NCBI RefSeq assembly: GCF_009729205.1
Contig: NZ_VTHB01000009.1
Coordinates: forward strand, 62,001-126,000
DNA from: Mycobacteroides sp. CBMA 271
GTDB taxonomy: Bacteria; Actinomycetota; Actinomycetes; Mycobacteriales; Mycobacteriaceae
DNA: 64,000 bases
Direction of reading: 5' to 3'
In this document: positions 26,744 to 35,163 of the stretch, piece by piece
How the letters are laid out: each line of letters opens with the position of its first letter
Position numbering within the stretch: position 1 is the first letter of the stretch
Notes under the pieces: generated by a model
Seen by the model: only the letters and a program-made list of their open reading frames with translations
What the model was told of the DNA's origin: nothing
Databases searched by the model: none
Position numbers and translations under genes: made by a program

Positions 26744-27919
26744 TCACCCACCAGAGTGCATGACATCGGCTGCTAACGGAACCGTGCAATCGTCGGGGTC
26801 ATTGAGCCAGCCTTCCGGCAGCGACACCTTCGCAGGTGACCCCTGACGCCCTCGCGGCCCGTTTCCGCCCTCCGGGAAGGGAGCCGTGTGATCTAGCTGA
26901 TCGAGCAGGGTGTCCAGCTCGGCGCGGGTGCACACGAGTGCGAGCGCGCGCCGGATATCGCCGCCGGCCGGGAAACCGTGCAGATACCAGGCGATGTGCT
27001 TGCGCATATCGCGCAACGCCTTGTCCTCGCCAAAATGATCGACGAGCAACAACGCGTGACGTCGCATGATGTCCGTTACCTGTCCGAGATTTGGCGGCTC
27101 CGGGATGGGCTCATTACCGAACACGGCGCTCAGTTCCGCGAACAACCAGGGTCTTCCGAGGCATCCGCGGCCGATGACGACGCCGTCGCACCCCGTCTGT
27201 TCCATCATCGCGACCGCATCGGTGGCGTCGAAGATATCGCCGTTTCCAAGCACGGGAATGGTGGTCACGTGATTCTTGAGCGCGGCGATCTGGCTCCAGT
27301 CGGCGGTGCCCGAGTAGCGCTGTGAGGCGGTGCGGGCATGCAGTGCGACGGCCGCGGCACCCTCCGACTCGGCGATGGCACCGGCATCCAGATGGGTGTG
27401 GTGATCATCATCGATGCCGACGCGGAACTTGACCGTGACTGGAATATCGGTGCCTTCGGTGGCCCGCACCGCTGCCGCGACGATCTGCCCGAAGAGGCGC
27501 CGTTTGTAGGGCAGGGCGGCGCCCCCACCGTTGCGGGTGACCTTCGGGACCGGGCAGCCGAAGTTCATGTCGATGTGGTCGGCGAGATTCTCGTCGACCA
27601 CCAACTTGGCGGCCCGGTACGTGGTTTCGGGGTCGACCGAGTACAGCTGCAGCGAGCGCGGTGACTCGTCGGGAGAGAACGTCGTCATGTGCAGCGTGGT
27701 GGGGTGGCGTTCGGCGAGCGCCCGCGCGGTCACCATTTCGCAGACGTACAGTCCGCTGACGGTGCCGGTGGTGGCCAGCTCCAGCTCGCGGCACAGCGTC
27801 CGGAATGCCACGTTGGTGACACCGGCCATCGGTGCCAACACGACGGGGCTAGGCAATGCCAAAGACCCGATCCGCAGCTCGCGAGATCGGGCCTTTGGAA
27901 GATCAAAGGATGTCGTCAC
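26744..27919 (-). CDS. dus: tRNA-dihydrouridine synthase
   Basis: A 391-residue Dus enzyme (TIM barrel, FMN). It begins with LALPSPVVLAPMAGVTNVAFR and has the catalytic region MNFGCPVPKVTRNGGGAAL, whose Cys is the proton donor, plus GVVIGRGCLGRPWLF. It reduces uridine to dihydrouridine in tRNA with NADPH. Translation starts at GTG 27919, 12 bases after the desA1 stop, so the two probably share a message. It matches Rv0823c. Confidence 0.93.
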   Translation of the reverse strand: MTTSFDLPKARSRELRIGSLALPSPVVLAPMAGVTNVAFRTLCRELELATTGTVSGLYVCEMVTARALAERHPTTLHMTTFSPDESPRSLQLYSVDPETTYRAAKLVVDENLADHIDMNFGCPVPKVTRNGGGAALPYKRRLFGQIVAAAVRATEGTDIPVTVKFRVGIDDDHHTHLDAGAIAESEGAAAVALHARTASQRYSGTADWSQIAALKNHVTTIPVLGNGDIFDATDAVAMMEQTGCDGVVIGRGCLGRPWLFAELSAVFGNEPIPEPPNLGQVTDIMRRHALLLVDHFGEDKALRDMRKHIAWYLHGFPAGGDIRRALALVCTRAELDTLLDQLDHTAPFPEGGNGPRGRQGSPAKVSLPEGWLNDPDDCTVPLAADVMHSGG

Positions 27920-27931
27920 GGCGTCATTCGG

Positions 27932-28939
27932 TTAGACGCTGACCGCTTCCCTGGCGGCCTTCGCGGCGTTGCGCTCGGCGCGCTTGGCCTGACGCTCCAG
28001 GTATTTGGCCTTGACTTCCTCGAAGTCCGCGGAGGTCTTCTTGAGGTCGTCGACGATGCGGGCGATGTCCTCGCGGAGTGCCTCGCCCTCGCCGCTGAGA
28101 TCGGTGCGCTCGAAAATACGCCACTTGCGCAGCACGGGCATCACGACCTCGGCCAGATGCGACTCCGGGTCGTACACGCCGCCGGTGGCGATGATGACGG
28201 CGCTGCGACGGAACCCGGGGATGGTGTAGCCCGGCATCTTGAAGTTGTCGAGCACCCGATGGATGGATCGCATGGCCTGGTCCGGGGCGATCTCAAGGCT
28301 GGCCTCGACCATGTTGCGGTAGAAGATCATGTGCAGGTTCTCGTCGGTGGAGATCCGCTTGAGCAGCTCGTCGGCGATGGGCTCGGCGCACGCGCGGCCG
28401 GTGTTGCGGTGCGACACCCGGGTGGCCAGCTCCTGGAACGTCACGTAGGCGACGGAATCGAGCATGTACTGCGCGAACACCTGTTGCCCGCCTTGGCGGT
28501 TCTGGCCGGGGGAGAAGCCGCGGGTCATCTGCTCGATGCGCAGCTTTTCCAGCTCGAAGGGGTCGACTGCGCGGGTAACCACCAGATAGTCGCGGATAGC
28601 GATGCCATGCCGGTTCTCCTCGGCGGTCCACCGGTTCACCCAGGTGCCCCACGGGCCGTCCATGCTGAAGTTCATGGCGATCTCGCGGTGATACGAGGGC
28701 AGGTTGTCCTCGGTCAGCAGGTTGGTGATCATGGCGACCTTGGCGAGCTCGGACAGCTTGGACTGCTCGGGATCCCAGTCCTGGCCGCCGAGCGCCTTGT
28801 AGTTCTTGCCGTCCGACCACGGGACGTAGTCGTGGGGGTTCCAGTCCTTGGTGACACCGAGGTGGCGGTTGACGTTCTCCTCGACCACGGGCTCGAGCTC
28901 ATGCATGAGCTCGAGGTCGGTGAATTCCTTCTGCGGCAT
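27932..28939 (-). CDS. desA1: Acyl-ACP desaturase DesA1
   Basis: A 335-residue ferritin-like di-iron desaturase. Ligand motifs are ExxRH in AEENRHG and ENLH in STDENLHMIF, with a first Glu in the long helix. It introduces a double bond into acyl-ACP for mycolic acid synthesis. ATG 28939 is preceded by a promoter with a palindrome over the -10 (28961-28974), and the product is a known target of acyl-CoA-responsive regulation in mycobacteria. It matches Rv0824c. The product lacks membrane spans. Confidence 0.94.
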   Translation of the reverse strand: MPQKEFTDLELMHELEPVVEENVNRHLGVTKDWNPHDYVPWSDGKNYKALGGQDWDPEQSKLSELAKVAMITNLLTEDNLPSYHREIAMNFSMDGPWGTWVNRWTAEENRHGIAIRDYLVVTRAVDPFELEKLRIEQMTRGFSPGQNRQGGQQVFAQYMLDSVAYVTFQELATRVSHRNTGRACAEPIADELLKRISTDENLHMIFYRNMVEASLEIAPDQAMRSIHRVLDNFKMPGYTIPGFRRSAVIIATGGVYDPESHLAEVVMPVLRKWRIFERTDLSGEGEALREDIARIVDDLKKTSADFEEVKAKYLERQAKRAERNAAKAAREAVSV

Positions 28940-28960
28940 GGACGCGTCCCTCAAGTTTCG

Positions 28961-28993
28961 ACAGAGTTATCTGTATCTGGAAGTTGCAGTCAA
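28961..28993 (-). promoter_or_regulatory. desA1 promoter with overlapping palindrome
   Basis: On the minus strand TTGACT (28993-28988), an 18-base spacer and TAACTC (28969-28964) form a good -35/-10 pair. The palindrome ACAGATAACTCTGT (28974-28961) covers the -10. TACAGATA also occurs upstream (29003-28996). This fits a repressor site such as that of MadR; the identity is inferred. Confidence 0.55.
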
Positions 28994-29154
28994 TATATCT
29001 GTAAACGCCGGTTGCACACAAGTGGATGGAAACTGCCGCACATTCACCGCTCCGCAGGCATTCCGACCTGCGGATAAGTAGTTGTCTCGCTCGACCTGCG
29101 GGACCGCCGCACCGGCAGTATGATGCTTGGCAACCCACAGCGGAGGTGTATCCA

Positions 29155-29502
29155 GTGAAGTCGGTAGTCAAGGTGGCGGCTGTCGCCGTCGCGGGCGCGG
29201 GTTTCTCCTTGGCGGCGGCCGGTCTGGCCCATGCGGGTGGCCCCAGCGACACCACCGGACAGCTTTATGCCGATGCGTCGTCGACCCTGAAGGGCGAGGG
29301 CTACTCCGTAGTGGTCGCGGGACGTTCCGGTGATCAGGTGTCGCTCGACAATTGCCTCGTCTCCCATCAGGAAGCGTTCACCGTCAAGAAGGGGCAGGAC
29401 GATCGCGGCAAGATGGTGCACGTGACCCTGCGCTGCTACAAGGCCGAGGTTGCCGCCGCTAAGAAGGCTGCTGAGGAGAAGGCGAAGGCTGCGTCGACGT
29501 AA
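29155..29502 (+). CDS. Small secreted protein
   Basis: A 115-residue protein from GTG 29155, preceded by GGAGG at good spacing. Residues 1-24 form a signal peptide (VVKVAAVAVAGAGFSLAAAGLAHAG). The mature part has two Cys (DNCLVS, TLRCYK), probably one disulfide, and ends in an Ala/Lys-rich tail. Its last 44 bases overlap the end of the convergent TetR gene. No specific family is recognised; it resembles small exported mycobacterial proteins. Confidence 0.72.
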   Translation: MKSVVKVAAVAVAGAGFSLAAAGLAHAGGPSDTTGQLYADASSTLKGEGYSVVVAGRSGDQVSLDNCLVSHQEAFTVKKGQDDRGKMVHVTLRCYKAEVAAAKKAAEEKAKAAST

Positions 29503-30103
29503 CAGTCGATGATGTCGTCGAGCTGGCGCCTTGGAGCATGATCTGCACGCAGTAGTCCACGAATCGCTGCCGATCTATCTGTAAGTCCTCATTCAGATAT
29601 GCCCGGAAAAGGCTTGTCAGCGCGCCAACCAGACTCGTGGCCACCAGCTGTTGTTGCACCTCGTCGGTCAGATTGGTGCTGAGTTTTCCTTGCAGTAGCG
29701 CCACGAATCGCGGCAGCCAGTCGTACCCGGACTCCGCGAGTATCGGCTCAAATGTTGGCGCTATCAGCAGAACTCGCCCCATGGTGGGTTCGTCGACCAT
29801 GAGTCGGACAAAGGCGTCGACACCTTCGTGTGGGGAGCGCGCGCCGCTGAGTGCCTCGATCGCGCGAAAGCCCACGTGGTCGTATACGGCCCGGACGAAG
29901 GTGTCCCGGTCCGAGAAGTTCTCGTAGAAGTACCGCTCGGTCATGGCGGCGGATCGGCACACCGCGCGGACGGTGACGGCCGGCCGGGGGCTCAGCCCCA
30001 GTAGCCGCACGCCTGCTGCCATGAGCTCGCGGCGCCGCTCATCGGCGCGCTCGGCCGGTGATATTCCCGCCCAGCTGCGTCGCTGGCCTTGACCGTTCGC
30101 CAC
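29459..30103 (-). CDS. TetR family transcriptional regulator
   Basis: A 214-residue TetR protein. GTG 30103 follows TAGGAGG and gives VANGQGQRRSWAG; the long open frame beyond it is the antisense of the MpaB-like gene. The helix-turn-helix includes TVRAVCRSAAMTERYFYENF. It lies divergent to an MpaB-like gene with the palindrome CTGACAA...TTGTCAG between, its likely operator. The last residues are a Ser/Thr/Pro-rich tail that overlaps the neighbouring secreted-protein gene. Confidence 0.85.
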   Translation of the reverse strand: MANGQGQRRSWAGISPAERADERRRELMAAGVRLLGLSPRPAVTVRAVCRSAAMTERYFYENFSDRDTFVRAVYDHVGFRAIEALSGARSPHEGVDAFVRLMVDEPTMGRVLLIAPTFEPILAESGYDWLPRFVALLQGKLSTNLTDEVQQQLVATSLVGALTSLFRAYLNEDLQIDRQRFVDYCVQIMLQGASSTTSSTVTSTQPSPSPQQPS

Positions 30104-30127
30104 GGGCCTCCTAATCTGATGGTGAAA

Positions 30128-30147
30128 CTGACAACGTTGATTGTCAG
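30128..30147. promoter_or_regulatory. Palindrome, probable TetR operator
   Basis: CTGACAA (30128-30134), CGTTGA, TTGTCAG (30141-30147): perfect 7-base arms between the TetR (start 30103) and MpaB-like (start 30179) genes. Confidence 0.7.
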
Positions 30148-30178
30148 TGTACGTCGAACTGCAACGGAGCGTTCTGAA

Positions 30179-31183
30179 ATGGTCAACGATATGTCGGAGG
30201 TCGCCGCAACGGAACCCGCCGCGTTCGCGACGGGATGTCCGGTGAGTCACGGAGCGAGCCCGTCGACGCCTGTGCCGCTTGGTCCGGAATCGTTGACGTG
30301 GAAGTACTTTGGCGATTGGCGCGGGGTCTTGCAGGGCCCGTACGCCGGATCCATGCAGAACATGCATCCGCAGTTGGGTGCCGCGGTGGAGCAGCATTCG
30401 CTGTTCTTTCGGGAACGTTGGCAACGGCTCCTGCGCTCGCTGTACCCGATCGGCGGTGTGGTGTTCGACGGTGATCGGGCCCCGATGACGGGTGCGGAGG
30501 TGCGCGACTACCACATCGACATCAAGGGCGTCGATGACCAGGGACGCCGGTACAGCGCCCTCAATCCCGATGTCTTCTATTGGGCTCATGCCACCTTCTT
30601 TATGGGAACGATCGTGGTGGCGGACTGGCTTAGTGGCGGTATCGGTGAGGCCGAGAAGCGCCAACTGTTCGACGAACACATCACTTGGTATCGGATGTAC
30701 GGGATGAGCATGCGGCCCGTGCCTAAGACCTGGGAGGAATTCCAGGAGTACTGGGATCACATGTGCACCAACGTCTTAGAGGATCAGAAGGCCGCGCGCG
30801 ATGTGCTGGACCTGACCTCCCTTGCGGTACCGCCCTTCGCGCCGTGGATTCCTGAGCGCGTGTGGAGCTTCCAGCGACGTATGGTGGCGCCGATGTTCGT
30901 GTGGCTGACCGTGGGGCTGTATCACCCGGCCGTTCGAGCCCGCTACGGATACACATGGTCCGCGCGCGACGCATGGCTGCATCGCAAGTTTGGGCAGGGC
31001 GTCAACGTGCTCTTCAAGCTCGTGCCAGAACGAAAACGGCGCCACCCCAGGGCGCGCGCCGGATGGGATCGCGCCACCGGACGCGTTCCCGTCAACGCGC
31101 CGCTGCCGCAGACCCCGGATCGCAATCTGCCGCCGCTGGACACGTGGGGCAGTCCCAGGCACTACAACCCCAAGGTTTCCTGA
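30179..31183 (+). CDS. MpaB-like oxygenase family protein (DUF2236), copy 1
   Basis: A 334-residue DUF2236 protein from ATG 30179 (ATG 30191 is possible). It has the family core SMQNMHPQLGAAVEQH, VRDYHIDIKG, FYWAHATFFMG, ITWYRMYGMSMRPVPKTWEEF and a C-terminal HPRARAGWDRATGR. It is about two-thirds identical by eye to the next gene and likely arose by tandem duplication. Family members use heme or iron to oxidise hydrophobic substrates. An inverted repeat in its promoter points to control by the divergent TetR. Confidence 0.82.
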   Translation: MVNDMSEVAATEPAAFATGCPVSHGASPSTPVPLGPESLTWKYFGDWRGVLQGPYAGSMQNMHPQLGAAVEQHSLFFRERWQRLLRSLYPIGGVVFDGDRAPMTGAEVRDYHIDIKGVDDQGRRYSALNPDVFYWAHATFFMGTIVVADWLSGGIGEAEKRQLFDEHITWYRMYGMSMRPVPKTWEEFQEYWDHMCTNVLEDQKAARDVLDLTSLAVPPFAPWIPERVWSFQRRMVAPMFVWLTVGLYHPAVRARYGYTWSARDAWLHRKFGQGVNVLFKLVPERKRRHPRARAGWDRATGRVPVNAPLPQTPDRNLPPLDTWGSPRHYNPKVS

Positions 31184-31240
31184 ACCCCGTCGCTTCTGGT
31201 GCTTGACGTCACCACAAGTGGGCTCGTAGTGTAGGTGCAT

Positions 31241-31260
31241 AACTGAATCCAAATTCAGTT
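31241..31260. promoter_or_regulatory. Palindrome upstream of second MpaB-like gene
   Basis: AACTGAAT (31241-31248), CCAA, ATTCAGTT (31253-31260): perfect 8-base arms, unlike the operator of the neighbouring copy. It suggests a different repressor. Confidence 0.65.
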
Positions 31261-31291
31261 TTTGGAACCGGCTAAGTGGGGTGAGCCAGCC

Positions 31292-32284
31292 ATGGTCAAT
31301 GACGGTGCTGCCGAAACCGGTGCTCTGACGGCCGGGTGTCCGGTCACCCATGGTCCGGATCGATCGATGGTCACGCCCCTGGGGCCGGACTCGCTGACCT
31401 GGAAGCTCATCGCGGACTGGTCGGGAATGCCCATGGGCTCGTATGCCACCGCGATGCAGAACATGCACCCAAAACTTGGCGCCGCCGTCGAGGAGCACTC
31501 CACCTTCCTGCGTGAGCGTTGGGAACGGCTCTTCCGTTCGCTGTATCCCATCACCGGTGTGGTGTTCGACGGAGATCGCGCACCGGTCACCGGCGCCGAG
31601 GTGCGCAACTATCACGTCGGCATCAAGGGCGTGGACAGTCAGGGCCGTCGCTACAGCGCCCTGGATCCCGACGTCTTTTATTGGGCGCACGCCACCTTCT
31701 TCAAGGCGCTGATCCTGTCGGTAGACCGATTCGGGGGTGGTCTCACCGAGGAGCAGAGGCGTCAGCTCTTCGATGAGCACATCGTCTGGTACCGGATGTA
31801 CGGGATGAGCATGCGGCCGGTGCCCAAGACCTGGGAGGAATTCCAGGAGTACTGGGATCACATGTGCGCGAATGTGTTGGAGGACAACAAGGCAACGCGC
31901 GACCTGCTGGACTTTGCGCAGTTGCCGAAGCCGCCGTTTGTGCCGTTGATGCCGGATTGGATGTGGCGGTTCACGCTTCCTGTTTTCACGCGTTTCTCGG
32001 AATGGGTGATGGTGGGTATGTTCGACGAACCGGTGCGAAAACGACTGGGGTACATGTGGACCGAGCGTGACGAGCGGCGGCTGGAGCGGCTCGGCCGGGT
32101 GAACAGCGTGATCTTCCGGCTCGTTCCGTTTCGGTGGCGTAAGCACCCGCGTGCGCGTGCCGGATGGGACAGGGCGACCGGGCGGCTACCCGCTGATGCG
32201 CCATTGCCGCAGACCTCGGCTCGCTACCTGCCGCCCGTGGAACTGCGCGACAGCCCGCACCACTACAGCCCCAAGGTGTTCTGA
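31292..32284 (+). CDS. MpaB-like oxygenase family protein (DUF2236), copy 2
   Basis: A 330-residue DUF2236 protein from ATG 31292. It shares long identical stretches with copy 1, such as RRYSAL-PDVFYWAHATFF, WYRMYGMSMRPVPKTWEEFQ and HPRARAGWDRATGR; the DNA is also very similar (for example at 30717-30766 and 31807-31860). A different palindrome lies just upstream, so the copies may be induced by different signals. The next gene downstream is a convergent SDR. Confidence 0.82.
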   Translation: MVNDGAAETGALTAGCPVTHGPDRSMVTPLGPDSLTWKLIADWSGMPMGSYATAMQNMHPKLGAAVEEHSTFLRERWERLFRSLYPITGVVFDGDRAPVTGAEVRNYHVGIKGVDSQGRRYSALDPDVFYWAHATFFKALILSVDRFGGGLTEEQRRQLFDEHIVWYRMYGMSMRPVPKTWEEFQEYWDHMCANVLEDNKATRDLLDFAQLPKPPFVPLMPDWMWRFTLPVFTRFSEWVMVGMFDEPVRKRLGYMWTERDERRLERLGRVNSVIFRLVPFRWRKHPRARAGWDRATGRLPADAPLPQTSARYLPPVELRDSPHHYSPKVF

Positions 32285-32300
32285 CCGCCGCGTCGGCTTC

Positions 32301-33158
32301 TCAGGCGCGCACTGGGAGCGGAGCGATGCCGACGAGTTCGCAGCTCTTGGCGTAGAGGTCATCTTGTGCCGCTTGATTTCTCGTGCAGCGCCGAACCGGG
32401 CTTGGCGTTTGTGCGGCCAGATAGTCCCCATTGCGCCCGTGGTGTTCCTCTGACATCGCCATATCGGCGATCAGCTGACTTGGCCGTTCCGGGGTGATCA
32501 GCGCCAGCATCACCAGGGACCGGACAGGCCGCGGTATCTCACGCCAGATATCGGATCTCACGTTGCCTGGATGCAGTGCGTTCGATGTGACCCCGTCGGG
32601 GAGGCGGCGGGCAAGCGCATTGCTGAACATGAGGTTTCCCATTTTCGACTGCGCATACGCTGAGAAGGTGAAGTAGAAACGTCTTCCCCGCCAGGTATTT
32701 TCGTTGATCCTGCCCACGCTGTGGGCGACGGAGGCCAGGTGGATGACACGGGCGTCGCCAGCTCGGGCAGCTTGCAGCTGTGGAAGCAGGAGATGTGTCA
32801 GCAGGAACGGGCCGAGATAGTTGGCGCCCCACTGGAGTTCGAAACCGTCTTCGGTTTTCGATTGCCGCATTGGTGAGGCGCCTGCGTTGTTGATCAGCGC
32901 ATCGATCTTGGGATGCTGCGCGGCTAGTTCGTCGGCGAAACGTCGGATGTGCTCGAAGGAGGACAGGTCCAGCGACATGATGTCGAGCTGGGCACCTGGT
33001 ATCGCGGCCAGGATCTGGTCTCGCGCGGCTTGGGCCTTCTGCAGGTTGCGGCAGGCCATCACGATGTTGTGCCCGTCGACGGCCAGCCGGTGTGCCGTGG
33101 CCAGGCCGATCCCGGCGTTCGCGCCGGTGATGACCACCGTTTTCGGGGTGCTGGGCAT
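32301..33158 (-). CDS. Short-chain dehydrogenase/reductase, duplicate 1
   Basis: A 285-residue SDR with the nucleotide motif TGANAGIGLATA, NNAGAS and the active-site YAQSKMGN (Tyr and Lys). It is an NAD(P)-dependent oxidoreductase, near the plant-type SDR group acting on retinol-like or steroid-like alcohols. It is a close paralogue of the SDR at 33667-34524, and the sequence upstream of both starts is also duplicated, including the 3' end of a membrane-protein gene. The substrate is not known. Confidence 0.9.
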   Translation of the reverse strand: MPSTPKTVVITGANAGIGLATAHRLAVDGHNIVMACRNLQKAQAARDQILAAIPGAQLDIMSLDLSSFEHIRRFADELAAQHPKIDALINNAGASPMRQSKTEDGFELQWGANYLGPFLLTHLLLPQLQAARAGDARVIHLASVAHSVGRINENTWRGRRFYFTFSAYAQSKMGNLMFSNALARRLPDGVTSNALHPGNVRSDIWREIPRPVRSLVMLALITPERPSQLIADMAMSEEHHGRNGDYLAAQTPSPVRRCTRNQAAQDDLYAKSCELVGIAPLPVRA

Positions 33159-33197
33159 GTGATCTCCTCGTCGAGACGTCCGGAACAGGGGGAAGTC

Positions 33198-33300
33198 TCA
33201 CACGGTGGCGGCCGGGTGTCGACTGGAGGCTTGCCAGGGCGCGCAACGCGCACAGCAGCGTGATGGCGGTGAGCCTCACTCGATGAGGCGGTGAGATTTC
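33198..33300 (-). pseudogene. Duplicated 3' fragment of the DUF1772-like gene
   Basis: This stretch aligns by eye with the end of the membrane-protein gene at 34564-34660: VRLTAITLLCALRALA here against VGLTAVALLFAMRALR there, then the shared GRHR/GRHP and CCGTGTGAGAC. A few bases are missing after CGCGCCCTGG, breaking the frame. It was copied together with the SDR gene. Confidence 0.65.
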
Positions 33301-33542
33301 GGCCGGAGTTGTCCGCGCCAAGCATCGGCTTCCGTTGGCGGGGCGTAGACCAATTCCGCGACCAGCGGTGACGATTCGTCCCTCAATTCGGGCAGGAATG
33401 GCTGGGACGACAGATTCAGATCGCGTCGTGCTTCTGGGGTGTCGCGCTGTGCTCTCGAACGCCTGACGCACAGGAAAATCAGGACTCCTGCGCTCACGAC
33501 TAGGTAGGCGATCAACGCCGTTCGAGCGACAGTGATCCACAC
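33276..33542 (-). CDS. Small single-span membrane protein, hypothetical
   Basis: An 88-residue frame from GTG 33542, seven bases after GGAGGGG, a good ribosome site (an ATG at 33569 has none). Residues 2-25 form a membrane helix (WITVARTALIAYLVVSAGVLIFL), followed by Arg residues, so the long C-terminal part should be cytoplasmic. It ends within the duplicated fragment. It lies between the two SDR copies and may be translated with SDR copy 1. No family recognised. Confidence 0.55.
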   Translation of the reverse strand: MWITVARTALIAYLVVSAGVLIFLCVRRSRAQRDTPEARRDLNLSSQPFLPELRDESSPLVAELVYAPPTEADAWRGQLRPKSHRLIE

Positions 33543-33666
33543 ATCACACCCCTCCGGCGTCAGCTGCATCCCCTACGCTAACCGTTGAAGAGCCGGCATG
33601 TTGAACCCAAATGCTTTTGGCCACAACATATGTAGTCCGACGTCCGCCGCTACAGCCCAGGGGGCC

Positions 33667-34524
33667 CTAGCTGCGTGCAGGGAGTGGCTCTGCGCCGACG
33701 AGCGCGCAGCTCTTGGCGTACAGGCCATCTTGTGCCGCTGCGTTTCTCGCATATTTGCGTACCGGGTTCGGCTTCTGTGCAGTGAGGTATTGACCGGAAC
33801 GGTCCTTGTGCTCGGGAGCGGTAGCGATTTCGGCGATGAGCTCCGCGGGCCGTTCGACGGGGATCATGGCTTTGAGAATCAGGCCGCGCACGGGTTGCGG
33901 TATCTCGCGATAGATATCGGAGGCCACCCCACCGGGATGGACGGCATGCGTGCTCACCCCGTCTGGGAGGCGGCGCGCCAACGCGTAATTGAACATCAGA
34001 TTGCCCATCTTGGACTGCGCGTAGGGCGGCATCGCCCAATAGAAACGGCGTCCCCGCCAAGTCTTTTCGTTGATTCTGCCGAGATTGTGGGCGACCGAAG
34101 CGAGGTGGATGATCCGGGAATCTCCGGTGTTGGCCGCCAGGAGCTGGGGCAGGATGAGGTGTGTGAGCAGAAAGGGGCCCAGATAGTTGGCGCCCCACTG
34201 GAGTTCGAAGCCGTCCTCGGTTTTCGACTGTCGTACCGGTGAGGCACCCGCATTGTTGACCAACGCATCGACCTGGGGATGCTGCGCGGCCAGTTCACCG
34301 GCGAAACGTCGGATGTGTTCGAAGGAGGACAGATCTAGCGACATGATGTCGAGCTGTGCGCCCGGGGTGGCGGCCAGGATCTGATCTCGCGCGTCCTGGG
34401 CCTTCTCCTGATTGCGGCATGCCATCACGATGCTGTGCCCGTCGGCGGCCAGCCGGTGTGCCGTGGCCAGGCCGATTCCGGCGTTCGCGCCGGTGATGAC
34501 CACCGTTTTCGGGCTGTTGGGCAT
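33667..34524 (-). CDS. Short-chain dehydrogenase/reductase, duplicate 2
   Basis: A 285-residue SDR, the parent or sister of the gene at 32301. It has TGANAGIGLATA, NNAGAS and YAQSKMGN with catalytic Tyr and Lys. Because the complete DUF1772-like gene stands directly upstream here, this locus looks like the original and the other the copy. The shared DNA covers the gene, its ribosome site and the last ~100 bases of the upstream gene. Confidence 0.9.
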   Translation of the reverse strand: MPNSPKTVVITGANAGIGLATAHRLAADGHSIVMACRNQEKAQDARDQILAATPGAQLDIMSLDLSSFEHIRRFAGELAAQHPQVDALVNNAGASPVRQSKTEDGFELQWGANYLGPFLLTHLILPQLLAANTGDSRIIHLASVAHNLGRINEKTWRGRRFYWAMPPYAQSKMGNLMFNYALARRLPDGVSTHAVHPGGVASDIYREIPQPVRGLILKAMIPVERPAELIAEIATAPEHKDRSGQYLTAQKPNPVRKYARNAAAQDGLYAKSCALVGAEPLPARS

Positions 34525-34563
34525 GCGATCTCCTCATCGAGACGTCCGGAACAGGAGGAAGTC

Positions 34564-35061
34564 TCACACGGTAGCGACAGGGTGTCGACCGGAGGACTGC
34601 CAGATGAGCCGCAGGGCCCTCATTGCGAACAGCAGGGCAACGGCGGTGAGCCCCACTCGAATGAGATTTAGGAGGTTCCATTGGAGGGCAAGCTGATGCA
34701 GCTCGCTGGGGGTTTCTCCGAGGGAGCCGAAGAACAGCGTCATATTGAGCTTGACGATGACGTAGCCGGAGAGGGCGACGGCCGCGATCTCGACGATGCA
34801 GGCCATCAGCAGCGAGAGCTTCTCGGGTGCCTTGCGTGGGGTGCGCACAAACCAGACGATCAGGGTGATCGTGGCGATCTGGGTGAGTGGGATGTAGTAG
34901 TACACCGGGTTTGTCACCTCGGTGAACTGCTGGAAGGCTTTTAGTTGCTCCTTGGAGTCGCCAGCGATGTTGGGCCCGATCACGATGGCCTCGTACAGGT
35001 TTCCGAAGAACCACATCGCGATCCCGAACACAGTGAAATACATCAGTATTCGACGGCCCAT
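34564..35061 (-). CDS. Four-helix integral membrane protein (DUF1772-like)
   Basis: A 165-residue protein with four membrane helices (ILMYFTVFGIAMWFFGNLY, YYYIPLTQIATITLIVWFV, LLMACIVEIAAVALSGYVIV, LIRVGLTAVALLFAMRALR). The layout and the GNLYEAIVIGPN segment resemble anthrone-oxygenase-type DUF1772 proteins. ATG 35061 starts just before the first helix; the open frame runs upstream to 35307 without similarity. It is followed 40 bases later by the SDR gene and was partly copied in the duplication. Confidence 0.65.
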   Translation of the reverse strand: MGRRILMYFTVFGIAMWFFGNLYEAIVIGPNIAGDSKEQLKAFQQFTEVTNPVYYYIPLTQIATITLIVWFVRTPRKAPEKLSLLMACIVEIAAVALSGYVIVKLNMTLFFGSLGETPSELHQLALQWNLLNLIRVGLTAVALLFAMRALRLIWQSSGRHPVATV

Positions 35062-35163
35062 CGGTACATCCTGCCCAATATTGGGCCCGATGCGGCCAAA
35101 AGTCGTCGAAATATGGCCAGCGGCAGGCTGTCGGCGTTTCGGTGGGCCCGATAACGTCGGCTC

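Noticed and set aside
27689..29077. 462-codon plus-strand ORF
   Set aside because: It is antisense to desA1 and dus, whose di-iron and Dus motifs are clear in the minus frames.
30776..32146. 456-codon minus-strand ORF
   Set aside because: It is antisense to the two MpaB-like genes, His/Arg-rich, with no motif or ribosome site.
32539..33540. 333-codon minus-strand ORF overlapping the SDR gene
   Set aside because: It runs in another frame of SDR copy 1 and its start region; the real SDR motifs are in the frame 32301-33158.
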